Below are positions 17,964-27,070 of a stretch of DNA of 64,000 nucleotides, piece after piece. Under the pieces are notes generated by a model. The model searched no databases. It was not told the origin of the DNA and saw only the letters and a program-made list of their open reading frames with translations. Source of the DNA: Actinocatenispora thailandica (lineage in GTDB: Bacteria > Actinomycetota > Actinomycetes > Mycobacteriales > Micromonosporaceae). The translations under genes and the position numbers were made by a program. The DNA is taken from contig NZ_AP023355.1 of NCBI RefSeq assembly GCF_016865425.1, positions 3,718,198 to 3,782,197 on the forward strand, written 5' to 3'. The stretch's first letter is position 1. Each line of letters begins with the position of its first letter.

Positions 17964-19618
17964 TCACGGCCGGCCGGCGCGCAGCACGCGGCCGGCATGC
18001 AGGGTGGTACCGAAACCGTCGGCGAACCGACCGTTCTCGTACACCAGGTGACCGCCGACCACGGTGGCGGCGACGGCGTCGTCGTTGCGGTTGACCATCC
18101 GGCGCAGTCCACCGAACGCCGGCATCACCGCCTCGTGGTAGTCGGCTGGCAGGTCGGCCACCCCGGCCGGATCGAGTACCGCGACATCGGCCGGGCCACC
18201 GACCCGCAGGTGTCCGGCGTCCACCCCGTACCAGTCACCGAGTTCGCCGGTGAGCCGATGCACCGCCGCTGGTAGCGGCAGGAACGGCGTGCCGGCCTGC
18301 TCGGCCCGGTACACCCGTTTCAGCAGCCGCAGGCCGTAGTTGTAGAACGCCATGTTGCGCAGATGCGCCCCGGAGTCGGCGAACCCCAGCTGCACCGCCG
18401 GACTGCGGGCGATCCGGTCAAGTATCTCGGGGCGGTGGTTGGCGATGGTGGTCCGCCACCGCAGCGCTGGTCCGTGCGCGACGACCAGGTCCAGGAACGC
18501 GTCGGTGGCGTCGATCCGGCGTCGGGCACCGATCTCGGCGAACGACAGGCCGACCGCCGAGGCATCCGGGCAGGCGACGATCTCGGCGTCGGACAGGTCG
18601 CGATGCCAGACCCGGGCGCCGAACCGCCGCCGGCAGTCCTTGCGGAACCAGCGCCGGTAGTCCGCGTCGGCGAGCAGCCGGCCGCGGTCCAGCTCGTCGC
18701 GTACGTTCAGCGCCGCGGCACCGGACGGTTCGCCAGCCGGGTGACGCCGATGAGCAGCCGAATCAATGCCGGATCGGCCTTGATGTCCGCGGCCGACAGC
18801 AACGAGGTGCGCAGCGGCGTGCGGTGCAGCAGCCCGGCGCTCTGCTGGAAGAACCGCGCCACCTCGGCTCGCCGGGTGAGGTTCGGGGTGCACTGCAGGA
18901 CCCGGCCCCGGGGTCGCAGCACGGCGTTCAGCAATGCGTACTCCCGCCACGTCGCGTAGCTGGACGGCAGTTGATGCGCGGGGTACCGCACCCCGTCGAG
19001 TTTGGAGAAGCTGCTGCGGATGGTGGACAGCCCGGCGAACCCGGCATCCAGCGCCGTGGCAAGCATGGTGCGCATGGCGGTCAGTTCGGCGCCGGTCGCA
19101 CGCGCACCGGCGTCGACCGCCCGGGCCAGACCCATCGCCGCCACCCGGAGGTCGGAGTGGCCGATCAGGGCGGCCACGTTGGCGCCGAGCGGCTTGGCCT
19201 CCAGCGCGGCCAGGTACGAGGCGGGGCCGGTCCAGTCGCGGTGCCGTTTCACCGCGTCGTGTACCGCGTCCCAGGGCACCGCTTCCACCCGGGCGAACAG
19301 GTCGGCGCAGTCCTGCGCGTCGGCGTACACGGTGGACAGCGAGCAGTTGCCGATCAGCACGGTGGTGACCCCGTGCCGGACGGACTCGCCGAGACCGGGA
19401 TCGACCAGCACCTCCGCGTCGTAGTGGGTGTGCACGTCGAACAACCCCGGCACTACCCACCGGCCGGTGGCGTCCAGTTCACGAGGCGCAGGCGGCAGCG
19501 GTAGCGGGCTGATCGCGGCGACACGGCCGTCGGCGATGCCAAGGTCCGCCCGGACCGGGTCGGACCCGGCTCCGTCGAACACGAGTCCGCCGCGGATCAC
19601 CAGGTCGTGGTGTGTCAT
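17964..19618 (-). pseudogene. N-acyl-D-amino-acid deacylase (D-aminoacylase, amidohydrolase family), frameshifted
   Basis: The N-terminal two thirds read in one frame from ATG 19618: MTHHDLVIRGGLVFDGAG, then the metal-binding PGLFDVHTHYDAEV and GNCSLS. That frame ends at a TGA at 18707-18709. The C-terminal third continues in another frame from about 18730 down to 17964, with IVACPDASAVG, FADSGAHLRNMAFYNYGLRLL and HRLTGELGDWYGVDAGHLRVGGPADVAVLDP. Joining the frames by a -1 shift near 18710-18732 restores a complete amidohydrolase of about 550 residues. The cause is either a true inactivating deletion or a sequencing error. GAGGT precedes the start. The gene is divergent from a TetR gene. Confidence 0.8.
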
Positions 19619-19636
19619 CCGGCACCTCAAAACTCG

Positions 19637-19667
19637 ATACTGGTTGGTATCCAATACCGAGCAGTAT
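19637..19667. promoter_or_regulatory. 31-bp palindromic operator between D-aminoacylase and TetR genes
   Basis: Nested inverted repeats share one centre: the outer ATACTG...CAGTAT and the inner GGTAT-CCA-ATACC, each arm separated by 3 bp. The site lies between the start codons of the divergent genes and ends 9 bp before the TetR ATG. Position and symmetry suit binding of two TetR dimers controlling both genes. Confidence 0.7.
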
Positions 19668-19676
19668 CCTCTTGCC

Positions 19677-20372
19677 ATGGCCACCGTCAAGCCCCGCCAG
19701 CGCCGCACCCCGCGCCCCGAGGTCCGCAGCCGAGTCCTCCTCGCCGCCGCCCGGGTCTTCGCCGACCGCGGCTTCGCCGCCGCCAGCATCGACGAAGTCG
19801 CCGCCGGGGCCGGCTTCACCAAGGGCGCGGTCTACTCCAACTTCGGCAGCAAGGACGAGCTGTTCTTCGCATTGCTGGACGAGCAGATCGCGAGCCGGAC
19901 CGCGCTGGTCACCGAGCTGTCCACCGACCCGACGATCGATCCGGGTGACCTGGTCCGCACCGCCGGTGACCGGCTGACCGCGGCGATGGCCGGGAACCGC
20001 GACTGGCAACTGTTGTTCCTGGAGTACTGGCTGCGGGCGATGCGGGACGAGGCCACCCGCCGCCGGTTCGTCGCATACCGGCGGGACCTGCTCGACTCGC
20101 TGACCACCGCCGTCGCCGAACTGCTCGGCGCCGCCGGGATCACCGACGCCGCGGTGGCGCGCGAGCTGGTGCTGTTGGCGGTCGGCCTGTCCAACGGCCT
20201 TGCTCTGGAGGAGCTGCCGGCACCGGGCACGGTGCCGGCGGGGCTACTCGGCGACGCGCTCGCCGCCCACCTGCGCCGGCCCCGTGCCGGCGGCGACGGA
20301 CCGATCAGCAGCGGCCGGGGCGGAATCCGGGTGGTCGGCGGCGGGCAGGTCGCGGAGCCGCCGGACCGGTGA
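19677..20372 (+). CDS. TetR-family regulator
   Basis: A 231-residue regulator with an N-terminal TetR HTH, VLLAAARVFADRGFAAASIDEVAAGAGFTKGAVYSNFGSKDELFFALLDEQ, and a helical ligand domain. It is divergent from the D-aminoacylase-like gene over a 31-bp palindrome, so it probably represses that gene and itself. Its 3' end overlaps the convergent MFS gene by 129 bp. The Gly/Arg-rich last 35 residues may be a consequence of that overlap. Confidence 0.9.
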   Translation: MATVKPRQRRTPRPEVRSRVLLAAARVFADRGFAAASIDEVAAGAGFTKGAVYSNFGSKDELFFALLDEQIASRTALVTELSTDPTIDPGDLVRTAGDRLTAAMAGNRDWQLLFLEYWLRAMRDEATRRRFVAYRRDLLDSLTTAVAELLGAAGITDAAVARELVLLAVGLSNGLALEELPAPGTVPAGLLGDALAAHLRRPRAGGDGPISSGRGGIRVVGGGQVAEPPDR

Positions 20373-21572
20373 CAGCACTAGGAACAGGCTCGCCGCGAGG
20401 ATCGCGCAGCCGGACACCACCAGCGTGGTGCGCAGGCCGAGCAGGGTGCCGAGCAGCCCGCCGGCCAGCGCGCCGAGCGGCATCACGCCGTACGTCGTCA
20501 GTTCCATGGTGGCGTTGACCCGGCCGAGCAGCCGGTCCGGGCACAGTTGCTGGCGGGCGGTCACCGCCATCACGTGCCGGGTGATGATGGTGAACGCGGT
20601 GAGCCCGCCGGCCAGCACGTACCAGACGAGCCCGAGGCCCGGACCGGTCAGCGGATAGAGCAGGAAACCCACGCCGTTGAGCACGGTGGACGCGCACAGC
20701 GCGCGGGCGCTGCCGAGCCGCCGGGCGATCCGGCCGGTCAGCGCCGCCGAGGCGAGCGCGCCGAGCAACCCGACGGTGCCCAGCAGCCCGATCGCCCCGG
20801 GCGTCAGATGCACCTCGCGGACCAGGAACACCACCATGATCGCCTGGTTGGCGGCCTGGAAGAACAGCACCGTGGCGGTGTTGCCGGCGATCGCGGCGAG
20901 GATCGGCTGACCGGCCACGAACCGGACCCCCTCGCCGATCTCGTGCAGCAGCCGGGGACGAGCCGGCCGCGCGGGACGCGGCTCGCCGGTACGGATGGTG
21001 CCCAGCCACACCGCCGACCACAGGTAGCTGACCGCGTCGACGGCGATCGCCACCGGCGCGGTGCACAGCTGCACCAGGTACCCGCCGCCGACCGAGCCGG
21101 CCACCGCGGCGATCGAGGAGTTGCTCGCCAGCCGCGAGTTGCCCTCGACCAGCTGCCCGCGTCCGATCAGCCGCGGCAGGTACGTGGTGTGCGCGGTGTC
21201 GAAGAAGACGGTGCCGACGCCGGCGGCGAACGCCACCGCGTACAGCTGGGGCAGGCCGAGCACGCCGAACAGGGCCGCCACCGGGATCGAACCGAGCAGC
21301 GCGAACCGGGCGAGGTCGGCGGCGATCAGCACCGGGCGGCAGCGCATCCGGTCCACCAGCGCACCGGCGAACAGGCCCAGCAGCAGTGAGGCGGCCGTCT
21401 GCGCGGCCGACAGCGCCGCGGCCTGGAAGGTACTGGCGTGCAGCGTGATCACGGCCAGCAGGGGCAGCGCCATCATGCTCAGCCGGCTACCGAGCTGGCT
21501 GGCCAGGTCCGCGGTCCACAGGTGGCGGAAGTCGTGTTCGCCGAGCAGCCCGCCACGTCTTTCCTTGGTCAC
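20244..21572 (-). CDS. MFS transporter (EntS/MFS_3-like exporter)
   Basis: About 442 residues with 12 predicted membrane helices. It opens with a short cytoplasmic DFRHLWTADLASQLGSRLSMMALPLLAV motif and carries the MFS motif ALVDRMRCRPVLIAADLARF. This pattern is typical of MFS_3 drug or siderophore exporters. The GTG at 21572 is preferred over the TTG at 21632 because GAGG lies 9 nt upstream and the sequence before it is palindromic operator-like DNA. It is divergent from the ABC/YhgE operon, with which it may share regulation. Confidence 0.85.
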   Translation of the reverse strand: MTKERRGGLLGEHDFRHLWTADLASQLGSRLSMMALPLLAVITLHASTFQAAALSAAQTAASLLLGLFAGALVDRMRCRPVLIAADLARFALLGSIPVAALFGVLGLPQLYAVAFAAGVGTVFFDTAHTTYLPRLIGRGQLVEGNSRLASNSSIAAVAGSVGGGYLVQLCTAPVAIAVDAVSYLWSAVWLGTIRTGEPRPARPARPRLLHEIGEGVRFVAGQPILAAIAGNTATVLFFQAANQAIMVVFLVREVHLTPGAIGLLGTVGLLGALASAALTGRIARRLGSARALCASTVLNGVGFLLYPLTGPGLGLVWYVLAGGLTAFTIITRHVMAVTARQQLCPDRLLGRVNATMELTTYGVMPLGALAGGLLGTLLGLRTTLVVSGCAILAASLFLVLSPVRRLRDLPAADHPDSAPAAADRSVAAGTGPAQVGGERVAE

Positions 21573-21594
21573 CCGACAGATCCTCGCGATCAAA

Positions 21595-21654
21595 TTGAGT
21601 GCACTCAACTCAACTTTGAGTTCCGATGCCAAAACTTGATACGACTCGACTCAA
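21595..21654. promoter_or_regulatory. Cluster of palindromes in the MFS/ABC divergent promoter
   Basis: Three adjacent inverted repeats are visible: TTGAGTGCACTCAA (21595-21608, perfect), AACTCAA-CT-TTGAGTT (21607-21622), and ACTTGA...TCAAGT spanning about 21633-21655. They overlap each other and lie in AT-richer DNA upstream of the MFS GTG. The TetR gene that ends the ABC operon is the nearest candidate binder. Confidence 0.6.
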
Positions 21655-21752
21655 GTTCGTCAAGTGACCGGTGAGTAACGACACCAAACCGCGCATCGCC
21701 GGCCCTCTCGCGCTAAGTTTTTGTACGGAGCGGTCAGTTTTTGGAGGCGACG

Positions 21753-22769
21753 GTGGCGCAGCATCGACAGCACGCGGACGGACCCGACGACGAGCGGGAC
21801 CTCTCCTCGGCCGACCGGCACGCCGCCGCAGACCGGGCAGACCCGGCCGACCGGCACGCCGCCGCAGACCGGGCAGACCTGGCCGACCGGCCCGCCGCCG
21901 CAGAGCCGGCCGACCGGCACGCCGCGGCGGATTCGGCGGGCGCCGCGATCCGGTCTGCCGGGCTGGGCCTGCGCACCCGGCGTGGCTGGGTGTTCCACGA
22001 CGTCGATCTCGACGTCGCCGCGGGTGAGCTGGTCGCCGTCACCGGCGCCGCCGGCAGCGGCCGGACCAGCCTGCTGCTCGCGGTCACCGGCCGGTTCGCG
22101 ATCAACCGCGGCACCCTGTCGGTCGCCGGGCACCCGCTGCCGCGGACCGCGCCGGCGGTGCAGCGCGTCGCCGCCCTCGGCCTGGTACCCGGTGCGCACG
22201 AGCCGGAGCCGGCGCTGAGCGTCGCCGAACACGTCCGGGAGCGCCTCGCACTGCTGGGTCTCGGCCCGTGGCAACCCCGCCGGCGCCGGGCGCACGCCCG
22301 CGCGCTGGTCACCGGGAGCGGCTTCGACCTCGACCCGGACGCGCTCGGCCGGGACCTCGACCCGTACCGGCGGCAGTTGCTGTGCCTGCTGCTCGCCGGG
22401 CTGACCGGGCCCCGGCTGATCGTCGTGGACGACGTGGACCTCGGTACCGACGGCATCGAGCGAGCGGCGCTGTGGCGGGTGCTACGGGAGCGGGCCGACG
22501 CCGGCGTCACGGTGCTCGCCTCCTGCCGGGAGACCGGCGACGCGCCCGTCGACCAGACGGTGCACCTGCGCGGCCGAGCCGGCACCGCCGAGCCGGCCGA
22601 GCCCGACTCTTGGACCCGACACGACGCCGCACGAGACGGCGACGGACGAGACGGCGACGGACCGGGCGGGGACGGACCGCCGGACGGGCCAGGCCGGCAG
22701 CCGGCGCCCGCCGTGCCGGACCGGGGCGAGCCGGCCACCGTCGAGCTCGACGCGCAGGGGGCGGCGTGA
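21753..22769 (+). CDS. Degenerate ABC ATP-binding protein of a YhgE/Pip system
   Basis: A 338-residue ABC-fold protein with an Ala/Asp/Arg-rich N-terminal extension of about 70 residues that is encoded by tandem repeats. The ABC core is recognisable but core residues are changed. Walker A reads GAAGSGRTS, with Arg104 for Lys. Walker B reads LIVVDDVD, with Asp227 for the catalytic Glu. The signature is replaced by DPYRRQ, and the H-loop His is Arg259 (ASCRE). ATP hydrolysis is therefore doubtful. The GTG at 21753 follows GGAGG by 5-6 nt. It overlaps the YhgE/Pip gene by one base (TGATG) and so is translationally coupled. Confidence 0.82.
   Translation: MAQHRQHADGPDDERDLSSADRHAAADRADPADRHAAADRADLADRPAAAEPADRHAAADSAGAAIRSAGLGLRTRRGWVFHDVDLDVAAGELVAVTGAAGSGRTSLLLAVTGRFAINRGTLSVAGHPLPRTAPAVQRVAALGLVPGAHEPEPALSVAEHVRERLALLGLGPWQPRRRRAHARALVTGSGFDLDPDALGRDLDPYRRQLLCLLLAGLTGPRLIVVDDVDLGTDGIERAALWRVLRERADAGVTVLASCRETGDAPVDQTVHLRGRAGTAEPAEPDSWTRHDAARDGDGRDGDGPGGDGPPDGPGRQPAPAVPDRGEPATVELDAQGAA
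21813..21930 (+). repeat. 36-bp tandem repeat inside the ABC ATPase gene
   Basis: Two nearly identical 36-bp units (21813-21848 and 21849-21884, differing by one base) are followed by a shortened third unit and a partial fourth. They encode the repeating ADRADPADRHAA peptide in the N-terminal extension. The frame is preserved because the unit length is a multiple of three. Confidence 0.8.
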
Positions 22770-24928
22770 TGCGGACCGCCGGGCTGGCCGGGCTGGAGCT
22801 GCGCCGGTTCACCCGAGCGCCGCTGACCCGGGCCGCGATCGGCGCGCTGGCGCTGATCCCGCTGCTGTACTCGGGCCTCTACCTGTGGGCGTTCTGGAAC
22901 CCGTACGGCGAGCTCAAGCGCATCCCGGTGGCGGTGGTGAACCAGGACCGGCCGGCGCACCAGCCCGGCGGGAAGACGTTGACGGCCGGCGACGACCTGG
23001 TCGACCAGCTGGTGGACCGGCACGTGTTCGACTGGCACGCCACCAGCGCGGCGCGGGCCCGCAAGGGCCTCGCGGACGGCGACTACCTGATGACGTTCAC
23101 CATCCCCGCCGGCTTCTCCACCGCGCTGGTCTCGCCGTCGCACGACGCGCCACCGCGGCGCGGCCGGCTGCGGCTGACCACCGACGACGCCACCAACTAC
23201 CTGGCCGGGGTGATCGGCAAGAGCGCGTTCGCCGAGATCCGGACCGCGGCGGCGAACAGCGCGGCGAGCCGGTACTTCGACCAGATGTACCTGGCGTTCG
23301 GCGCGCTGCACGACAAGACCGGTCAGGCCGCGGACGGCGCCGGCCAGCTCGCCGACGGCGCGGGCGACGCCGAGCACGGCGCGGACGCGCTCCGGGACGG
23401 ATCGGCCAGCGCGAAGAAGGGCGCGGACAGCCTCGCCGACGGCATCGCACAGGCGCACCGTGGCGCCGCCGACCTGACCACCGGCCTGATCGCGCTCAAC
23501 TCCGGTGCCGCGAAGCTGGACACCGGCGCGGGGCAGGCGGCCGCCGGTACCAAGAAGCTCGCGTCCACCGTGGACAAGATGGCCGGCCGGGTGGAGCCGT
23601 TCCTGCGGGACAACGCCGGATCGATCCGCGACTCCGCGCTGCTGCTCGCCGACGGGGCGGACGCGGTCGCCAAGCACATCGACGACCTGCCGGGTTACGT
23701 CGACAAGGCGGTCACCCAGACCGAGGCGGTGCGGGACGCGCTCGACGCGTACGCGAAGAAGCACCCGGAGGCGGCGAACGATCCGGCGTTCACCAAGGCC
23801 CGGCAGGCAGCCACCGACGCGGTACGGGCGGCGAAGGCGGCGCAGCACCAGCTCGACGCCGACGCGGGCAGCCTCGAACAGGTCAAGGCGGACGCGACGC
23901 AGGTCGCCAAGACGGCCCGCGAGGTGGCGAAGAAGGCGCCGCAGCTGGCCGACGACGTCGCCGGGGCGCGGGACAAGATCGACAAGTTGGCCGACGGGGT
24001 GGGCGATCTCGCCACCGGCGCGCACCAGTTGCACCAGGGCACCGCGAAGGCGGTCAGCGGCGGCAAGCAGCTACAGAGCGGGCTGTACCAGCTGTCCACC
24101 GGCGCACGGCAGCTCGACGGCGGGCTGGGCAGCCTGTCCGCCGGCGCCGGCCGGCTCGCCGGCGGGGTGTCGAAGCTGTCGGACGGCGCGACCGCGCTGG
24201 CCGACGGGTTGGCCGACGGGGCGAGGCAGATCCCCGACTACGACGCCGCCCAGCGGGCCCAACGCTCGGACGTGATGGCCGACCCGGTCGACCTGCACCG
24301 CGCCACCCGGCACGCGGCGGCAAGCTACGGCGAGGGATTCGCGCCGTACTTCCTCGGCCTGTCGCTGTGGGTCGGCGCGATGGTCGGGTACATGCTGCTG
24401 CGGCCGGTGACCCGGCGGCACCTGGTGTCCGGGGCGCCCGCCTGGCGGGTCGCCGCGGCCGGCTGGCTGCCGGCGGTGGCGATCGGGGTGGTGCAGGCCG
24501 GCATCCTGGAGCTGGTGCTGTCCGCCACCCTCGGCCTCGATCCGGTCCGTCCGGTCGCGATGCTGGCGTTCCTCGCCGCCGCCGTGGTCGCCTACACCGG
24601 CCTGCAGCAGCTGTTCGGCGCCGCGCTCGGATCCGCCGGCCGGGTGCTCACGCTGGTACTGCTGATCACCCAGCTGGTCACCGCGGGTGGCACCTACCCG
24701 CTGCAGACCTCCCCGGCGATCCTCGGCGCGATCCACCCGTACCTGCCGATGTCCTACGTGGTCGACTGCCTGCGCCATCTGATCAGCGGCGGGTCGACCG
24801 GCATGGTGCTGCGCGGGGCCGGCATCCTGGTGGGGTTCGGGGTCGCCGCGTTCGCGGCGACCTGCCTGGTGGTCCGGCGCTCCCGCCGCCTGACCCCGAC
24901 GAAGCTGCATCCGGATCTGGAGCTGTAG
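22769..24928 (+). CDS. YhgE/Pip-domain ABC-2-type membrane protein
   Basis: A 719-residue protein. The N-terminus, GLELRRFTRAPLTRAAIGALALIPLLYSGLYLWAFWNPYGELKRIPVAVVNQD, contains the first helix and the YhgE start. A large extracytoplasmic region (about 45-500) is full of coiled-coil-like repeats of the GADALxDG/GAxQLxxG type, as in phage-infection-protein (Pip) relatives. About five helices follow at 525-700, including the ABC-2-like GGTYPLQTSPAILGAIHPYLPMSYVVD. It is cotranscribed with a degenerate ATPase and a TetR gene. The family is linked to export or cell-envelope functions. The substrate is unknown. Confidence 0.9.
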   Translation: MRTAGLAGLELRRFTRAPLTRAAIGALALIPLLYSGLYLWAFWNPYGELKRIPVAVVNQDRPAHQPGGKTLTAGDDLVDQLVDRHVFDWHATSAARARKGLADGDYLMTFTIPAGFSTALVSPSHDAPPRRGRLRLTTDDATNYLAGVIGKSAFAEIRTAAANSAASRYFDQMYLAFGALHDKTGQAADGAGQLADGAGDAEHGADALRDGSASAKKGADSLADGIAQAHRGAADLTTGLIALNSGAAKLDTGAGQAAAGTKKLASTVDKMAGRVEPFLRDNAGSIRDSALLLADGADAVAKHIDDLPGYVDKAVTQTEAVRDALDAYAKKHPEAANDPAFTKARQAATDAVRAAKAAQHQLDADAGSLEQVKADATQVAKTAREVAKKAPQLADDVAGARDKIDKLADGVGDLATGAHQLHQGTAKAVSGGKQLQSGLYQLSTGARQLDGGLGSLSAGAGRLAGGVSKLSDGATALADGLADGARQIPDYDAAQRAQRSDVMADPVDLHRATRHAAASYGEGFAPYFLGLSLWVGAMVGYMLLRPVTRRHLVSGAPAWRVAAAGWLPAVAIGVVQAGILELVLSATLGLDPVRPVAMLAFLAAAVVAYTGLQQLFGAALGSAGRVLTLVLLITQLVTAGGTYPLQTSPAILGAIHPYLPMSYVVDCLRHLISGGSTGMVLRGAGILVGFGVAAFAATCLVVRRSRRLTPTKLHPDLEL

Positions 24929-25573
24929 ATGAAGCAGGCCGACCGTCGCGACGCCACCCGGGACAAGCTGTACGCGGCGGCGGTCGAGCTGATCGCCGAG
25001 CAGGGTTTCGCCGCGACCACGGTGGACGCGATCGCCGACCGGGCGGGCGTGGCGAAGGGCACCGTCTACTACAACTTCGGCTCCAAGACCGGGCTGTTCG
25101 AGCAGCTGCTGACGCACGGGGTGGCCCGGCTCACCGAGCGGCTGCGCGCCGCGACGGCCGGGCTGCCGCCCGCCGAGGCGGTGACCGCGCTGGTCGCCGC
25201 CCAGCTGGCGTACCTGCGGGACTACCGGGCGTTCGCGCAGCTGCTGCTCAGCGAGATGTGGCGGACGAACAACCAGTGGCACCAGACGGTCGCGCTGGTG
25301 CGCGGCGAGGTGATCGGCACCATCGGCGAGGTGATCGCGGCGGGGGTGGCCGCCGGCGACTTCGCCGCCGACCTGGACGTCGGGCTGGCGGCGTCGGCGC
25401 TGTTCGGGGTGGCGCTGGTGGTCGGGGTCGACTGGCTGGTGTTCCAGCCGGAGCGCGACATCGACGACGTGCTCGCCGGGCTGTCCGCGATCGTGACGAG
25501 CAGGCTGCGTCCCGCATCGTCGGCGGGCGATATACCGTCGGGGGATCCGACCCCGGGCGATACGGTCGGATGA
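24929..25573 (+). CDS. TetR-family regulator of the YhgE/Pip operon
   Basis: A 214-residue regulator. The HTH is LYAAAVELIAEQGFAATTVDAIADRAGVAKGTVYYNFGSKTGLFEQLL. The ATG directly follows the stop of the YhgE/Pip gene, so it is the third gene of that operon and probably an autorepressor. The palindromes at 21595-21654 are its most likely sites. The ligand domain is AcrR-like, and no ligand can be inferred. Confidence 0.92.
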   Translation: MKQADRRDATRDKLYAAAVELIAEQGFAATTVDAIADRAGVAKGTVYYNFGSKTGLFEQLLTHGVARLTERLRAATAGLPPAEAVTALVAAQLAYLRDYRAFAQLLLSEMWRTNNQWHQTVALVRGEVIGTIGEVIAAGVAAGDFAADLDVGLAASALFGVALVVGVDWLVFQPERDIDDVLAGLSAIVTSRLRPASSAGDIPSGDPTPGDTVG

Positions 25574-25600
25574 GCGTGCAGGTGTGAGGAGAGGCAGGGC

Positions 25601-27061
25601 ATGAGCGACGAGCAGGCCAAGGGACGCAGCCACGACCCGGCATTCCCGGAGAATTACCTCAAGTTCATGCGGGAAGGCTGGGCCGACTCGGAGCTGACCG
25701 GCCTCGCCCCGCTCGATCAGGCCCCGTGCCACTCGCGCCGGCGCGAGCAGCTCTCCCGGGCGTTCCCCGGCGAGACACTGGTGATCCCGACCGGCCGGGA
25801 GAAGGTGCGCAACAACGACTGCTTCTACCCGTTCCGGCCGGGCAGCGACTTCGCGTACCTGACCGGCGAGTTCGACCCGGACTCGGTGCTGGTGCTGCGG
25901 CCGCGGCCCGGCGGCCACGATGCCGTGCTCTACGGGCATCCCCGCTCCCCGCGCGACACCGACGAGTTCTTCCGCGACGCGCAGTACGGCGAGCTGTGGG
26001 TCGGCCGCCGGCACAGCCTGGCGGAGAAGTCCACCCTGCTGGGAGTCGAGACCGCCGACGTCAAGGACCTGGAGAAGGTGCTCGGCGACCTCGACCCGAC
26101 CCGTACCCGGGTGCTGCGCGGGTTCGACGCGAGCGTGGACGGGCGCATCGCGGTCACCGGGGACGGCGACGACCGGGGCGCCCGCGACCGCGAGCTGGCC
26201 AACACGCTGTCCGAGCTGCGGCTGGTCAAGGACGAGTGGGAGATCGCGCAGTTGCAGGACGCGATCGACGCGACCGTGCTGGGTTTCGAGGACGTGGTGC
26301 GGGCGCTGCCGGCCGACCGGCCGGTCCCGGAGCGGCTGCTGGAGGGCGTCTTCGGGCTGCGCGCCCGGGTCGCCGGCAACGCGGTGGGGTACGACTCGAT
26401 CGTCGCCGCCGGCCCGCACGCCACCACGCTGCACTGGGTGCGCAACGACGGCCGGACCGCGCCGGGCGAGTTGCTGCTGATGGACATGGGCATCGAGAAC
26501 AACCAGCTCTACACCGCCGACGTGACCCGGACCGTGCCGGTGAACGGGCAGTTCACGCCGCTGCAGCGGGAGGTGTACTCGATCGTCTACGCCGCCCAGC
26601 AGGCCGGCATGGACTACATCCGGCCCGGGGTGAAGTTCGCCGACGTGCACCTGACCGCGATGCGGGTGCTCGCCGAGGGGCTGGAGTCGCTCGGCATCCT
26701 GCCCTCGGCCGAGGAGGCGCTGGACAAGCAGAACATGTACTACCGGCGCTGGACCCTGCACGGCCTGAGCCACATGCTCGGCCTGGACGTGCACGACTGC
26801 GCCGAGGCGCGCAAGGAGCACTACCGGGACGGCGAGCTGAAGGAGGGGTTCGTGCTGACCGTCGAGCCGGGCCTCTACTTCCAGCCCGACGACGAGAAGG
26901 TGCCGGCCGAGCTGCGCGGCGTCGGCATCCGTATCGAGGACGACGTGCTGGTCACCGCGACCGGGGCGAAGAACCTGTCGGCCGGGCTGCCGCGCAAGGC
27001 CGACGAGGTCGAGGCGTGGGTGGCCGCCCAGCGCAACGCCGGCCCCCGCCTCCCGCTGTAG
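25601..27061 (+). CDS. Xaa-Pro aminopeptidase (aminopeptidase P, M24B)
   Basis: A 486-residue metallopeptidase releasing N-terminal residues next to proline. An N-terminal creatinase-like domain (about 30-210) precedes the pita-bread catalytic domain. Metal ligands are visible as Asp295 and Asp307 (LLMDMG and YTADVTRT), His391 (GLSHMLGLDVHD), Glu422 (TVEPGLYF) and Glu446 (GIRIEDDVLVT). GGAGAGG precedes the ATG. A second copy of the family lies at 53240-54655. The gene is followed by a hairpin. Confidence 0.94.
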   Translation: MSDEQAKGRSHDPAFPENYLKFMREGWADSELTGLAPLDQAPCHSRRREQLSRAFPGETLVIPTGREKVRNNDCFYPFRPGSDFAYLTGEFDPDSVLVLRPRPGGHDAVLYGHPRSPRDTDEFFRDAQYGELWVGRRHSLAEKSTLLGVETADVKDLEKVLGDLDPTRTRVLRGFDASVDGRIAVTGDGDDRGARDRELANTLSELRLVKDEWEIAQLQDAIDATVLGFEDVVRALPADRPVPERLLEGVFGLRARVAGNAVGYDSIVAAGPHATTLHWVRNDGRTAPGELLLMDMGIENNQLYTADVTRTVPVNGQFTPLQREVYSIVYAAQQAGMDYIRPGVKFADVHLTAMRVLAEGLESLGILPSAEEALDKQNMYYRRWTLHGLSHMLGLDVHDCAEARKEHYRDGELKEGFVLTVEPGLYFQPDDEKVPAELRGVGIRIEDDVLVTATGAKNLSAGLPRKADEVEAWVAAQRNAGPRLPL

Positions 27062-27070
27062 TCGCCGGAG

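Noticed and set aside
18707-18735. Programmed -1 ribosomal frameshift in the D-aminoacylase gene
   Set aside because: No slippery heptamer or stimulatory structure was visible at the junction. A deletion or sequencing error is simpler.
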